In this document: positions 6,867 through 15,434 of the stretch, piece by piece
How the letters are laid out: each line of letters opens with the position of its first letter
Numbering within the stretch: the first letter of the stretch is position 1
Origin: a virus
Virus record (IMG/VR): IMGVR_UViG_3300010885_040507
Span: 1 to 35,964 of that record
Reading direction: 5' to 3' (one strand)
Length of the DNA: 35,964 nucleotides
Notes under the pieces: generated by a model
Databases searched by the model: none
What the model saw: the letters and a program-made list of their open reading frames with translations, nothing else
Told to the model about the DNA's origin: nothing
Program-made: the position numbers and the translations under genes

Positions 6867-7753
6867 TGAGCAATCATCCTGAGTATGCATATCTCGATGC
6901 TCTTTTAGATATATTAGAAACTGGGGAGCATCGACCAGACAGAACAGGTGTTGGTACTATTAGTAAATTTGGTATGCAAATGCGATTTGATTTAACCGAA
7001 GGATTTCCTGCAATCACTACTAAAAAATTAGCATGGAAATCTGTTGTTAGTGAACTATTATGGTTTATTGAAGGCAGTGGAGATGAAAATCGTCTAAAAG
7101 AAATATTACACGGCGATAGGTATTCTGATAAAAAAACCATATGGACTGATAATGCCAACGCTCCATATTGGGTTAACAAAAAACTACAACGTCATGCCGG
7201 CGATCTAGGTCGCATCTACGGTGTTCAATGGCGGCGGTGGCGTAAGCCATTAATTCGTATCAACACTGTTGGACTTCAAAATTATGACCAATTGCTTGAA
7301 TTAATCTCAGGTATTAAAGATGATCCATACAGCAGACGACATATATTAACTGCATGGAATCCAGGAGAGATTGAATTAATGGCATTGCCTCCATGTCATG
7401 TTATGAGTCAATTTTATGTTAACAATGGCAAACTAAGTTGTCAAATGTATCAACGTAGTGCTGATTTTGGATTAGGTATCCCATTTAATATCGCAAGTTA
7501 CGCATTGTTTACCCATATGCTTGCACAAGTATGTAACTTAGAAGTAGGAGACTTAATTATTACAATTGGTGATGCTCACATTTATAATAATCACTTAGAA
7601 CAAGTAAAAGAACAGTTAGCTCGCAAACCATTCCCATTGCCTACATTGAAGTTGAATCCAGATATTAGTATTATTACAAATTTTGAAATGGAAGATATAG
7701 AGCTGATCGACTACAAAAGTCATCCTAATATCTCAATGCCAATGGCTGTATAA
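6866..7753 (+). CDS. thyA: Thymidylate synthase (ThyA type)
   Basis: Converts dUMP and methylene-tetrahydrofolate to dTMP and dihydrofolate, boosting thymidine supply for phage DNA synthesis. The 295-residue protein is full length and has the family signatures in order: DRTGVGTISKFG (R26), the conserved W/LLWFIEG region, GRIYGVQWRRW (116 to 126), SRRH (156 to 159), catalytic Cys in LPPCH (C177), QRSADFGLGIPFNI (196 to 209, with N208) and IGDAHIYNNH. All key residues are present, so it should be active. Its start overlaps the stop of the preceding gene. It ends in tandem TAATAA stops, with only 4 bp to the end of the convergent fibre gene. An AT-rich phage has an obvious need for this enzyme. 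Confidence 0.96.
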   Translation: MSNHPEYAYLDALLDILETGEHRPDRTGVGTISKFGMQMRFDLTEGFPAITTKKLAWKSVVSELLWFIEGSGDENRLKEILHGDRYSDKKTIWTDNANAPYWVNKKLQRHAGDLGRIYGVQWRRWRKPLIRINTVGLQNYDQLLELISGIKDDPYSRRHILTAWNPGEIELMALPPCHVMSQFYVNNGKLSCQMYQRSADFGLGIPFNIASYALFTHMLAQVCNLEVGDLIITIGDAHIYNNHLEQVKEQLARKPFPLPTLKLNPDISIITNFEMEDIELIDYKSHPNISMPMAV

Positions 7754-7757
7754 TAAC

Positions 7758-9035
7758 TTAAACGACTAATACTTCAATAACTCCAAAGCCCTCGGATTGA
7801 GTTCCTAGGGCTTTTCCTATGATAGCTCCACCAAATACATTGGAGGCAGCAATTCCATATCCAGGTATGCTACTAGTAACGATTAGATCACCCTGTTTAA
7901 TATGGCCCTGAACTTTGCACGGAACACGGCCTTTTAAGGCAATATAGGGGTGAGTTTCGTCGTTTCCGGCTTCAGAATTCATCATATATGCTGGATTTTT
8001 ACTCACTATGCCCGCTACCCTTGTATCAGCAAATGTTGCGGTAACAGTAACTTCTTTCTCTCCGCCAATTATCAAAACAGTTCCTACATCGTAGACTGCA
8101 TCTGCTTCATAACGTTCAGCCAAGTCTGCATAAAGTGCAGATGACGCAATAGTTGTTAAGATTTTAGTACTAGGATTATAAGTAATACCTGAATCGATGT
8201 AAGCTAGATTAGTAGAAGAACTTATAAAAGGTACGTTAAACGATACGTTAGTAATTGTGTTAACACCTATAATTCCTTTAGTATAAGTAGAAGTTGTTGA
8301 AAGTAATGAATTTAATGATTCTGCTGCGGTTCCCCAAAAATAACTACTAGTCGTTAATCCGGTTACTGCGGCTCTACTAGATCCAGTTATAGCATCTGCA
8401 CCAAATAAAGAAATACCTTTTACAATTTTTGTAAATCCAGGATTGCCGGCAGAAGGGGCTGTATAAGTAGGATAGTTTGGTGATTCTAAATAATCAGTAT
8501 ACATGTTATACGATTCACCAGATACTATAGCAACTACCGTATTATCTACTCCCACAATAGCTTTGATATTATATATCGGAATATCAGGAGATCGAATATC
8601 ATATTCAAAATCTCCTCGCCAAGTTGCTTTTAAATCAGCACCAGATAGTGGACCTATTAATCCGTATTCAGTACCTGTCCAGATTTTTAATTGAGCATTA
8701 ATAATATCATACCATAAATCGCCAATAGCTGGCGTAACATTTTTTGAAAGGTCCAATGAATCTATTATTATTGTAGGTACAGATCTCCAATGTAATGAAT
8801 CATAAACATTTAAAGATTTATATTCAGAATTATACCAAATTTGACCGTCAATTGGTTTAACTGGCGCAGTAGTATTTGAAAAATTTTCTAATAATTTTAA
8901 GAAATTTTCATTTTGTATTTCACCATACCCGGCATAATTTCTACCTAAAAATTGTAAATCTGTAGTTTGATCAATTGAAGCATCTTGTACCGTAGCAACA
9001 ACTATTCCATTTGTTTTATTAAGAATATATGGCAT
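7758..9035 (-). CDS. Tail fibre protein, fibre paralogue 3, with Peptidase_G2-like C-terminus
   Basis: A 425-residue fibre protein. Its N-terminus shares a module with the next two genes upstream: GRNYAGYGEIQNENFLKLLE, then GQIWYNSEYKSLNVYD, and later GDLWYDIINAQLKIW and LIGP. The middle is a threonine/serine-rich beta region. The C-terminal 120 residues read YADLAERYEADAVYDVGTVL, then VAGIVSKNPAYMMN, LKGRVPCKVQG, GDLIVTSSIPGYG and IGKAL. This pattern resembles the Peptidase_G2/intramolecular-chaperone type ends of other phage fibres, which can cut themselves off after trimer assembly. Whether this copy self-cleaves cannot be told. The ribosome binding site is good (AAAGGA before the ATG). 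It is the last gene of the virion block and converges on thyA. Confidence 0.8.
   Translation of the reverse strand: MPYILNKTNGIVVATVQDASIDQTTDLQFLGRNYAGYGEIQNENFLKLLENFSNTTAPVKPIDGQIWYNSEYKSLNVYDSLHWRSVPTIIIDSLDLSKNVTPAIGDLWYDIINAQLKIWTGTEYGLIGPLSGADLKATWRGDFEYDIRSPDIPIYNIKAIVGVDNTVVAIVSGESYNMYTDYLESPNYPTYTAPSAGNPGFTKIVKGISLFGADAITGSSRAAVTGLTTSSYFWGTAAESLNSLLSTTSTYTKGIIGVNTITNVSFNVPFISSSTNLAYIDSGITYNPSTKILTTIASSALYADLAERYEADAVYDVGTVLIIGGEKEVTVTATFADTRVAGIVSKNPAYMMNSEAGNDETHPYIALKGRVPCKVQGHIKQGDLIVTSSIPGYGIAASNVFGGAIIGKALGTQSEGFGVIEVLVV
7785..7815. terminator. Terminator-like hairpin at the thyA/fibre convergence
   Basis: AAAGCCCT (7785 to 7792) pairs with AGGGCTTT (7807 to 7814). After one mismatch, GGA (7794 to 7796) pairs with TCC (7803 to 7805), leaving a 6-nt loop. 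Read rightward it is followed by only four T's in total, so it could stop thyA transcripts about 30 nt past their stop codon. Read leftward the U-run is three bases, so it is weaker. It lies inside the coding sequence of the fibre gene. Confidence 0.5.
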
Positions 9036-9046
9036 CTTTTGTTCCT

Positions 9047-10447
9047 TTATGGTCTTACCGCAGTAATACTTAATTGTCTTGAATTGTTAGAACCGGCAAA
9101 TACAAAATTAACTGTGTAAGTTGCTGTTGTAATAGAAGGTTGAATTGTATTAGTAATCATAGTACTAGTAGTATATTCACCGGCAATATTTAATGTAGCT
9201 GTACCAGCAAAGGTATTAAATGGTGAAACTCCTGCATATGTAAATGTAGAGGAAGGTATGCCACCGGTGACTTTAACAAAGAAGTTAGTACCCACAGTTA
9301 CTGGATTTAAATATGATGTACTGGTTGAGCTTGTACTATCAGTTCTTATCACTTCATTCCATACGGTTGATTGTATATTAGTATAAGTTACTGTACTGGT
9401 CCACAACCATTTTACCTGAGTCGTAGACCCAAGTTTTAATAGAGTTTCTGTACCTGTCCATCGATAAGGTATTATTTCATTTGGTTCCCACCAAGGGTAT
9501 TGTTGCTGACTATATTTTTGATACAACGTAAAAAGTCTTACAGATGTTTCAGTATTATAACTACATATTACTTTTGCCTGAGAGCCCGGTCGATATGTCT
9601 GTATATCAAACATTTTTGCAAGATCTTTTGAAATAGCAAAATTTGCAGCATTGTATGCTATAAGATTTAAATTAGTCGACGTCCAGTCACCAGAAGTAGT
9701 AGTTGCAGTAGACGAGCCAAATGGAGTGATATTATAATTAGCTGTGAGGTCAATATTTGCATGACTCTTTACATCCCATCCATCAATGAGCAAGGTGCCT
9801 AATACTTCTAAATCATTAAGTATTGTTATTCCATTAACAACACGACTCGCTACTCCACTATATTGTCTGCTAGAATTAGGTAAAAGCAAAGCTGCATTAG
9901 CAGAAGACATCAAAAATGATGCAGTAGTAACTATACCAATAGTTGATCCATGTGCAAAAATAGAACCAACTCGTTGTGACACCCCAGTGTTATTATCTAT
10001 AATATTAGAAGATGTTGGAACTATTCCAAAAGTACCCAATAATCCAGATGTTGCAGGACCCACTAAATTAAAACTGTCACCATCCCATATTTTTAATTGG
10101 GTATTAATTGTATCATACCAAAAATCACCAATGGCAATTGTGGAAGTAGTAGGTGCCACTCCACTAACATGTGATCCGTATGTTGGCTGAAACGATACCC
10201 CATCATATACTGTTAATCTATGGTTAGTTTTATTATACCATAATTGCCCAACCAATGGACTAATCGGACTGATTGACGAGGTAGATGCAGAATTAGTTAA
10301 TAATTTAATAAAATTACTATTAATATATTCTCCATAATTATTAACATTTTTGCCCACTAATGTTAGGCTGGATGAGTAATTATCAATATCGCCCACTGCA
10401 ATATTTGATAAAACTGTTCCATCTGTATTATATATTGTATAGGACAT
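9047..10447 (-). CDS. Tail fibre protein, fibre paralogue 2
   Basis: A 466-residue structural protein with the same N-terminal module as its two neighbours: LTLVGKNVNNYGEYINSNFI, VGQLWYNKTNHRLTVYDG, then GDFWYDTINTQLKIWDG and LVGP. After about residue 150 it diverges: a Ser/Thr-rich beta region, a tyrosine- and tryptophan-rich segment (YSQQQYPWWEPNEIIPYRW), and an end that looks like an immunoglobulin-like beta sandwich (GTATLNIAGEYTTSTMITNT). No collar, chaperone or enzyme domain is seen at the C-terminus, so this end may be a receptor-facing domain of its own kind. No clear ribosome binding site; it starts one base after the preceding gene ends, so translation may depend on coupling. Confidence 0.75.
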   Translation of the reverse strand: MSYTIYNTDGTVLSNIAVGDIDNYSSSLTLVGKNVNNYGEYINSNFIKLLTNSASTSSISPISPLVGQLWYNKTNHRLTVYDGVSFQPTYGSHVSGVAPTTSTIAIGDFWYDTINTQLKIWDGDSFNLVGPATSGLLGTFGIVPTSSNIIDNNTGVSQRVGSIFAHGSTIGIVTTASFLMSSANAALLLPNSSRQYSGVASRVVNGITILNDLEVLGTLLIDGWDVKSHANIDLTANYNITPFGSSTATTTSGDWTSTNLNLIAYNAANFAISKDLAKMFDIQTYRPGSQAKVICSYNTETSVRLFTLYQKYSQQQYPWWEPNEIIPYRWTGTETLLKLGSTTQVKWLWTSTVTYTNIQSTVWNEVIRTDSTSSTSTSYLNPVTVGTNFFVKVTGGIPSSTFTYAGVSPFNTFAGTATLNIAGEYTTSTMITNTIQPSITTATYTVNFVFAGSNNSRQLSITAVRP

Positions 10448-10448
10448 T

Positions 10449-12221
10449 TTATATTTTTATATGGTAAAAAATTGATGAAGTTACTGATGCAGTTGTTGAA
10501 GTAGTAACATTTAGCAAATACGGAACCCTAAATGTTCCACCTGAGCCAACTCCGTATCTGGTTCCTATTACATTATATAAATTACCATAGGTACCCACTT
10601 GCTGATATGCGGTGCCGTCACATAATAAGAAAGAACTCGAAACAGTCGATGTTCCAGACGGAATGATCATACCTGTGTTCATTATTGCAGAATATATATC
10701 AGATAAAAAGTTTTTCTTGGAAATACTTTGAAGATCTGTTGCATTAGTAGAAGTATCTAAAACTAATAGTGTTTGATTTGCATTAGTAGTAGAAGTAGAT
10801 CCGCCAACCGGAGAATTAATAGCCGACCTATCTAATGTAGTTGTCATTGTTACAGATGTAGAACCGTTAAATCCTACTGCAAGTGTTGAGGTTGAATGTC
10901 CGGAAATTTGAAAATATCTAGTAGTTTCTAAGGTTGTTGCAGTTGTAACAGATCCAAAAATTCTAACATATGTAGTTGCACTACCTATATTTTTTACAAA
11001 TATTCGTTCAAACGGCATTGCTGCTGACCCAATTGCCTGTGTTTGTGTACTGGGAATAATATTAGCACCAACAGTTAATAAATTAGATATTGTTGTTAAC
11101 CCTAAAACATTTAAATTACCCGATACTGCTGCATTACCACCAATTGATGCAGATCCATCCAACGTTAATCCTATGGTACTTACTGATGAAGTTGTTATTC
11201 TTATATTATTTTTAAAAGTAGCAGTACCACCAACTGATAATACTACATTTTCAACTGTTGAAGTATTAATACCTATGTTACCGTATCCATTCGATCCATT
11301 GAAAACTATATAAGAGTTATTATTAATTCCTATTTTTAACGAAGATGATGAATTATTAAAATTGATAACAGCACCTGAATTAACTGTTGTATATAATTCT
11401 AATTCCTTGGCGGCAACTCCGGAGGTGCTGGGTCTTCTAACAAATAAACCTTGAGTAGATTCAACAATGAGTGATCCTCCTATTAGTTGTCTTTGAGAAG
11501 ACGGCCACGTGTTTTTTAAAACTTCGCTACCTTTAACTAGTACTCCATTTGAAATTTCCAAAGACGATGCTCTGTCTGCTAACCCATTAAATTTTGCAGA
11601 AATTTTATAATTAAGATTTATACCAATACTTAAACTAGAAAATCCATCAATAACTGTTCTAGGAGTAAACACATTATAAGATATTATCGATATAACTTTG
11701 CCATTAACCCAATTTAATAATACCGGAAACAACTCTCCAAAATTACTTTGTAATGTAACACTTTCGACACCTGTTTTAGCAATACCTGTAGACACAGACG
11801 GACCTACTAATTTCCATGTGTTACTATACCTAATAAAAACTTGAGTATTACCGGTATCGACCCAGACATCACCTTCTACAAGATTTACACCATATTCAAT
11901 ACTAGGATCATTTGCTTGTTGATATATTCCATTGGCGCTTGGCCAGCGGGCACTTGAAATTTTACCATTACTAATTCTTAATACACCCCGTGCAGGATTA
12001 CTAGTATCATACCATAGTTGACCTGCTATGGGACTTTCAGGAGCATTGGGACCAGCAAAATTTTCTAATAATTTTAGAAAATTCTGGGCCAGTATCTGTC
12101 CATATCCGGGATACCCTTGCCCAACTAAATTTAAACTAGTGCTATAATTATCAACTATAGGACCTTCAATAACTATGACATTAGTTTTGCCAGGATCAGA
12201 AAATTTAAGTGTATATGCCAT
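10449..12221 (-). CDS. Tail fibre protein with tail-collar domain, fibre paralogue 1
   Basis: A 590-residue fibre protein. The N-terminal module matches the two downstream paralogues: LNLVGQGYPGYGQILAQNFL, GQLWYDTSN, then GDVWVDTGNTQ and LVGPS. A long beta-structured shaft follows, rich in S, T, G and N, with segments such as NNIRITTSSVSTIGLTLDG. The last 75 residues form a phage tail-collar domain (PF07484-like): GMIIPSG, FLLCDGTAYQ, YNVIGTRYGVG and GTFRVPYL. In T4-like phages the collar domain is found in short tail fibre and similar proteins near the baseplate. The C-terminus ends in a Thr/Ser run and SIFYHIKI. Weak ribosome binding site (GGA about 10 nt before the ATG). Likely a trimeric fibre attached to the baseplate. 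Confidence 0.82.
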   Translation of the reverse strand: MAYTLKFSDPGKTNVIVIEGPIVDNYSTSLNLVGQGYPGYGQILAQNFLKLLENFAGPNAPESPIAGQLWYDTSNPARGVLRISNGKISSARWPSANGIYQQANDPSIEYGVNLVEGDVWVDTGNTQVFIRYSNTWKLVGPSVSTGIAKTGVESVTLQSNFGELFPVLLNWVNGKVISIISYNVFTPRTVIDGFSSLSIGINLNYKISAKFNGLADRASSLEISNGVLVKGSEVLKNTWPSSQRQLIGGSLIVESTQGLFVRRPSTSGVAAKELELYTTVNSGAVINFNNSSSSLKIGINNNSYIVFNGSNGYGNIGINTSTVENVVLSVGGTATFKNNIRITTSSVSTIGLTLDGSASIGGNAAVSGNLNVLGLTTISNLLTVGANIIPSTQTQAIGSAAMPFERIFVKNIGSATTYVRIFGSVTTATTLETTRYFQISGHSTSTLAVGFNGSTSVTMTTTLDRSAINSPVGGSTSTTNANQTLLVLDTSTNATDLQSISKKNFLSDIYSAIMNTGMIIPSGTSTVSSSFLLCDGTAYQQVGTYGNLYNVIGTRYGVGSGGTFRVPYLLNVTTSTTASVTSSIFYHIKI

Positions 12222-12223
12222 AA

Positions 12224-12889
12224 TTAAATTCCATTATTACTTAAACTTTGAATTCGTATAGTGTAATCAATTTGAATTAACCTATTCAAAGATTTTTGTA
12301 CAGGGTGAAAAATAACGTGAGTTAATAATAATCCTGAATTTGGTCCGGAAGAACTATAAGATTTTAAGCCTAGTTCATCAAATACATATGCATCATCAGA
12401 TAAAGTTGCATTATCAAACGCACGTTGATCACTCGGTTCTCCAAAATCCAGTAAACAACTTACTAAGACATCGGTATATGCAGTACCTGAAAGATGTCGA
12501 GTTTCCATAAAATTTCTTGCAGGATCTAATGAATACGACTGTCTAGCATCTACAGTTTTATAATAAGTTTGATTATATAATGCTGCAACATTACCTGTAC
12601 TATTAGGTGTTAGATATGTAATAATTCCGGTTGGATCGACTCGAGTTCCCCCGTTTCCAAATACCATTTCTCCAATACTACCTTCGTTTTGATTCGATAT
12701 ACTTTGTGCCAATGCAATAGAAAAATTTTCGTAATGGATAGCATTACGTTTATCAACATATACTTCTTTACTAACAGGATCAAATATTTTAATATGACCC
12801 TGAACACCAACTCCACCTACTTCGTTAGGTTTAGATTGCGGAGGTAGTGTAGTATCGGTCGACGAATTGCTCATGTTATTATCTTTCAT
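12224..12889 (-). CDS. Conserved virion structural protein (T4-like marine phage type)
   Basis: A 221-residue protein. The first 20 residues are a polar flexible leader. The rest is one conserved-looking domain: HIKIFDPVSKEVYVDKRNAI, HYENFSIALAQSI, FGNGGTRVDPTGIITYL, LYNQTYYKTVDAR, YTDVLVSCLLDFGEPSDQ, YVFDELGLKSY, then HVIFHPVQKSLNRLIQIDYT and IRIQSL. I recognise this as the style of a structural protein recurring in marine T4-like myoviruses; its location in the virion is not known to me. Start uncertain: ATG at 12889 or at 12874. A NATAAATA motif ends 5 nt before the first ATG, so a late transcript may start too close to use it and the 12874 start (216 residues) may be the real one. Confidence 0.78.
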   Translation of the reverse strand: MKDNNMSNSSTDTTLPPQSKPNEVGGVGVQGHIKIFDPVSKEVYVDKRNAIHYENFSIALAQSISNQNEGSIGEMVFGNGGTRVDPTGIITYLTPNSTGNVAALYNQTYYKTVDARQSYSLDPARNFMETRHLSGTAYTDVLVSCLLDFGEPSDQRAFDNATLSDDAYVFDELGLKSYSSSGPNSGLLLTHVIFHPVQKSLNRLIQIDYTIRIQSLSNNGI

Positions 12890-12894
12890 AATGA

Positions 12895-12902
12895 TATTTA
12901 TC
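12895..12902 (-). promoter_or_regulatory. Late promoter-like motif GATAAATA
   Basis: On the minus strand this reads GATAAATA, matching the NATAAATA form of the T4-type late promoter. It sits in a 32-nt gap after the S8 peptidase gene and could start a transcript for the conserved virion protein and the three fibre genes. Confidence 0.55.
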
Positions 12903-12921
12903 CATATAATTTATTCAGCAG

Positions 12922-14586
12922 TTAACTTCCATATCGGAAAATGTTTGTTCTTGGCCATTTTTGTCCAGTGTTAGGGGAAACACCCAAATTAACTTTTGGC
13001 CCAATAAATCCATTATCGGGTCTTTGTTTATAAAAATACAAATATCTATTTGGTGATCCTTGTAAATCAGTTGGATCAGATAGTCCTAGGTTATAACTAA
13101 AAATTTGTCCAGTTTTTGCAGTCGATGTAATGTATTTTAATGCATCGGATTGTGATGCCCGTGGATTTGTTTCTAGAAAACATGCCAAAACTCCCGTAAC
13201 TTGTGGACTTGCCATAGAAGTTCCTGATTTTTTTTGTATATAAAAATTAGTATTTCTACTATCAGGCACAGGGAATACATTAGTTGTAGTATTTACACTG
13301 CTCATTATCTGTTCTCCTGGAGCATATATATCTACTCTTGGACCACAATTACTATACGATAATTTTGAGTCAACTGCCCCGGCACTAATTGCTCCTACAC
13401 AAATAACACCGGGAAAAGCAGAAATTGAACCTCTATTATAATAAACCGTACTACCAAATGCAACATAATAATTATTATATTCATTAGATGCTATGGTACT
13501 ATATAATGATATTTTATGAGAACTATTGCCGGCCCCAGACACCACAATAACCCCCATTTGCATTAAATCATACAAATCCGCTTCAAGAGCTGCACTTCTT
13601 CGTAAGGTATTAATAAATCCTCCAGCATTATAAATTCCCCAATTAGTTAATTGATTAGAAGTAAATGGTCCGGTATATACAGTACCATTGTAGCTAACTG
13701 ATGTACAACTAGTTAAATTAAACGAATATGGTGTTGGCCCGTAACTGTGATTAGTTATTGTGGGATTTTTAATACCTGTAACAGGATTAATTAGTTTATT
13801 TGTATGCCAAACTTTAACATAATCTAAAAGATAATTACTGTTAACCGTATACGGGTTTATATTATAAATGTTAGAATCGTGTGCCCATCCTTGAGTATTC
13901 CCGGCTGTGGTCCCCGCAACATGGGCGCCGTGATCATTATTGGTATTAATATAAGGAGTATACTCGTAGGTAGCAATTTCCCCACCTGTTACTTGAGGAT
14001 TTAAACTAAACCAATTATATTGAGTAACTCTACTGCCACCTGTTCCGTCTACATTGACTGCATATTCTGGATGAGCAGGATTCATATGTCCATCTACAAT
14101 GATTACATCAACATTTTTTCCACTTGCTGTTACATTAATTAAAGTATTATAAAAATATTTTGTCGCACCATCTTTGCCCCAACCTGATCGTTGCACTCCT
14201 TCAACGCATCTTAGAAGTCCCCAATTTTTTGGAGAAACATTTGTATAATATACATCTGATTTATCCCATATTACAGGTGGAGCGCCTTCGGTCCATGTAG
14301 GAGTTAATGTTTCTTCACCTATATCTGTATGAGTATTTTCCAACGGAATTATTTTTGTTCCCTGTTCTTCCATGCTTAACTCCACAGCTAATACTCTAGG
14401 ATCTTGAGATAGTTGATATGCTTCTTGTTCAGTTAACATGTAATTTGTATTTCTACTTACAGGACGACGATGAGTTATATCCACTTCTCTATCGGGTATG
14501 AAAAGATTTCCGCCAGGTGTTTCCATATCCTTATAGAATCCGTCTAAGTCTTCAAAATTATGTAGAGTTATAACATATTCTTTCAT
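12922..14586 (-). CDS. Subtilisin-like (S8) serine peptidase in the virion gene cluster
   Basis: A 554-residue protein with a complete S8 catalytic set: Asp165 in VDVIIVDGHMNPAHPEY, His219 in NDHGAHVAGTTAGN, oxyanion Asn354 in SGAGNSSH, and Ser457 in KSGTSMASPQVTG. The first roughly 150 residues form a separate domain with RPVSRNTNYMLTEQEAYQLS and DPRVLAVELSMEEQ, which looks like the inhibitory propeptide-type domain of subtilases. No secretion signal is visible, consistent with a virion or assembly protein, not a secreted one. Placement between tail genes suggests it is carried on the baseplate or tail, or processes tail proteins during assembly. The ribosome binding site is weak and it starts one base after the previous stop, so it is probably translated by coupling. 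Family certain, role inferred. Confidence 0.9.
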   Translation of the reverse strand: MKEYVITLHNFEDLDGFYKDMETPGGNLFIPDREVDITHRRPVSRNTNYMLTEQEAYQLSQDPRVLAVELSMEEQGTKIIPLENTHTDIGEETLTPTWTEGAPPVIWDKSDVYYTNVSPKNWGLLRCVEGVQRSGWGKDGATKYFYNTLINVTASGKNVDVIIVDGHMNPAHPEYAVNVDGTGGSRVTQYNWFSLNPQVTGGEIATYEYTPYINTNNDHGAHVAGTTAGNTQGWAHDSNIYNINPYTVNSNYLLDYVKVWHTNKLINPVTGIKNPTITNHSYGPTPYSFNLTSCTSVSYNGTVYTGPFTSNQLTNWGIYNAGGFINTLRRSAALEADLYDLMQMGVIVVSGAGNSSHKISLYSTIASNEYNNYYVAFGSTVYYNRGSISAFPGVICVGAISAGAVDSKLSYSNCGPRVDIYAPGEQIMSSVNTTTNVFPVPDSRNTNFYIQKKSGTSMASPQVTGVLACFLETNPRASQSDALKYITSTAKTGQIFSYNLGLSDPTDLQGSPNRYLYFYKQRPDNGFIGPKVNLGVSPNTGQKWPRTNIFRYGS

Positions 14587-14587
14587 A

Positions 14588-15433
14588 TTAGGCTTCCAAT
14601 TGCAATAATGTTAGTGTTACATTGACAACTGCTGAGGAAGAATCTTTATTAGTAACTGACATATATAATGTAGTTGTTACCGGTGACTCACTATTGAATC
14701 CAAATACACCCGGAGTAATTAATTGAGTCAACGAGCCTGAAGTTGTGATAACTTCAGCAATAACACCAGTGCCCGGTAGTGCATCTGTTGCGTCAGTTCT
14801 AGTTAAATCATTAGTTCTAGCCGCTGTGCTGGAATAAATTCTAACCCAGGCAGGACGATCAGTAACAATGTTGGATAATAGATATGATTTATAAGCTACA
14901 ATTTGACAATATCCTGTAGTTCCGGAGGTTAAATTTCCCGTAGTTCCGACTAGATTTGATCTTGATGTTAACCCTAATCCCGTGCCAATTGACGCAGGTT
15001 GCCATTCGACTGCGGTTGAATTCCACAATAATGCTTGTCCATTAGTAGGAGTATATGTTCCTGTAGTATTAACGTCAATAAATTCGCTGATACTAGTTGC
15101 GGTATAAGCAAGGGGGGCTCCTACCAGTAATGAATAGGCGCCACTTGTGGATATTGCTGCACTGTTAACCCAAGTGGTATTATAATTATTACCATCTATT
15201 TTAGCTAATACTTGACCGGTAGAACCACCAACGGGTACTCCTAACCCATTAGTACCAGGAGTGCCAGGGGTGCCTGCGGCGCCTTTAAATGCAGCCGATG
15301 ATGACAGTTCCCTAATTATTTGAGTTCTAAGAGAACTCCAGGCAACTCGCCTAGTGAGGTTGTTATCCACTATAACAAATGTTGTAGCATTTGTTATAGT
15401 AGATAGCGTATTTAATAAAGTAATATTTGGCAT
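14588..15433 (-). CDS. Small tail fibre-like protein with collagen-like segment
   Basis: A 281-residue protein. The N-terminal 45 residues (ITLLNTLSTITNATTFVIVD ...) are followed by a short collagen-like Gly-X-Y run, GAAGTPGTPGTNG (about residues 51 to 63), and then by the common phage fibre motif GGSTGQVLAKIDGNNYNTTW. The C-terminal half is beta-rich (RPAWVRIYSSTAARTNDLTR, TPGVFGFNSESPVTTTLYMS) and probably forms the trimer head. This is typical of virion adaptor or fibre proteins of T4-like marine phages. It has one of the better ribosome binding sites of the block (AAGGA, about 8 nt before the ATG), embedded in the last codons of the giant gene, so it may be translated at a high level relative to that gene. 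Confidence 0.75.
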   Translation of the reverse strand: MPNITLLNTLSTITNATTFVIVDNNLTRRVAWSSLRTQIIRELSSSAAFKGAAGTPGTPGTNGLGVPVGGSTGQVLAKIDGNNYNTTWVNSAAISTSGAYSLLVGAPLAYTATSISEFIDVNTTGTYTPTNGQALLWNSTAVEWQPASIGTGLGLTSRSNLVGTTGNLTSGTTGYCQIVAYKSYLLSNIVTDRPAWVRIYSSTAARTNDLTRTDATDALPGTGVIAEVITTSGSLTQLITPGVFGFNSESPVTTTLYMSVTNKDSSSAVVNVTLTLLQLEA

Positions 15434-15434
15434 G

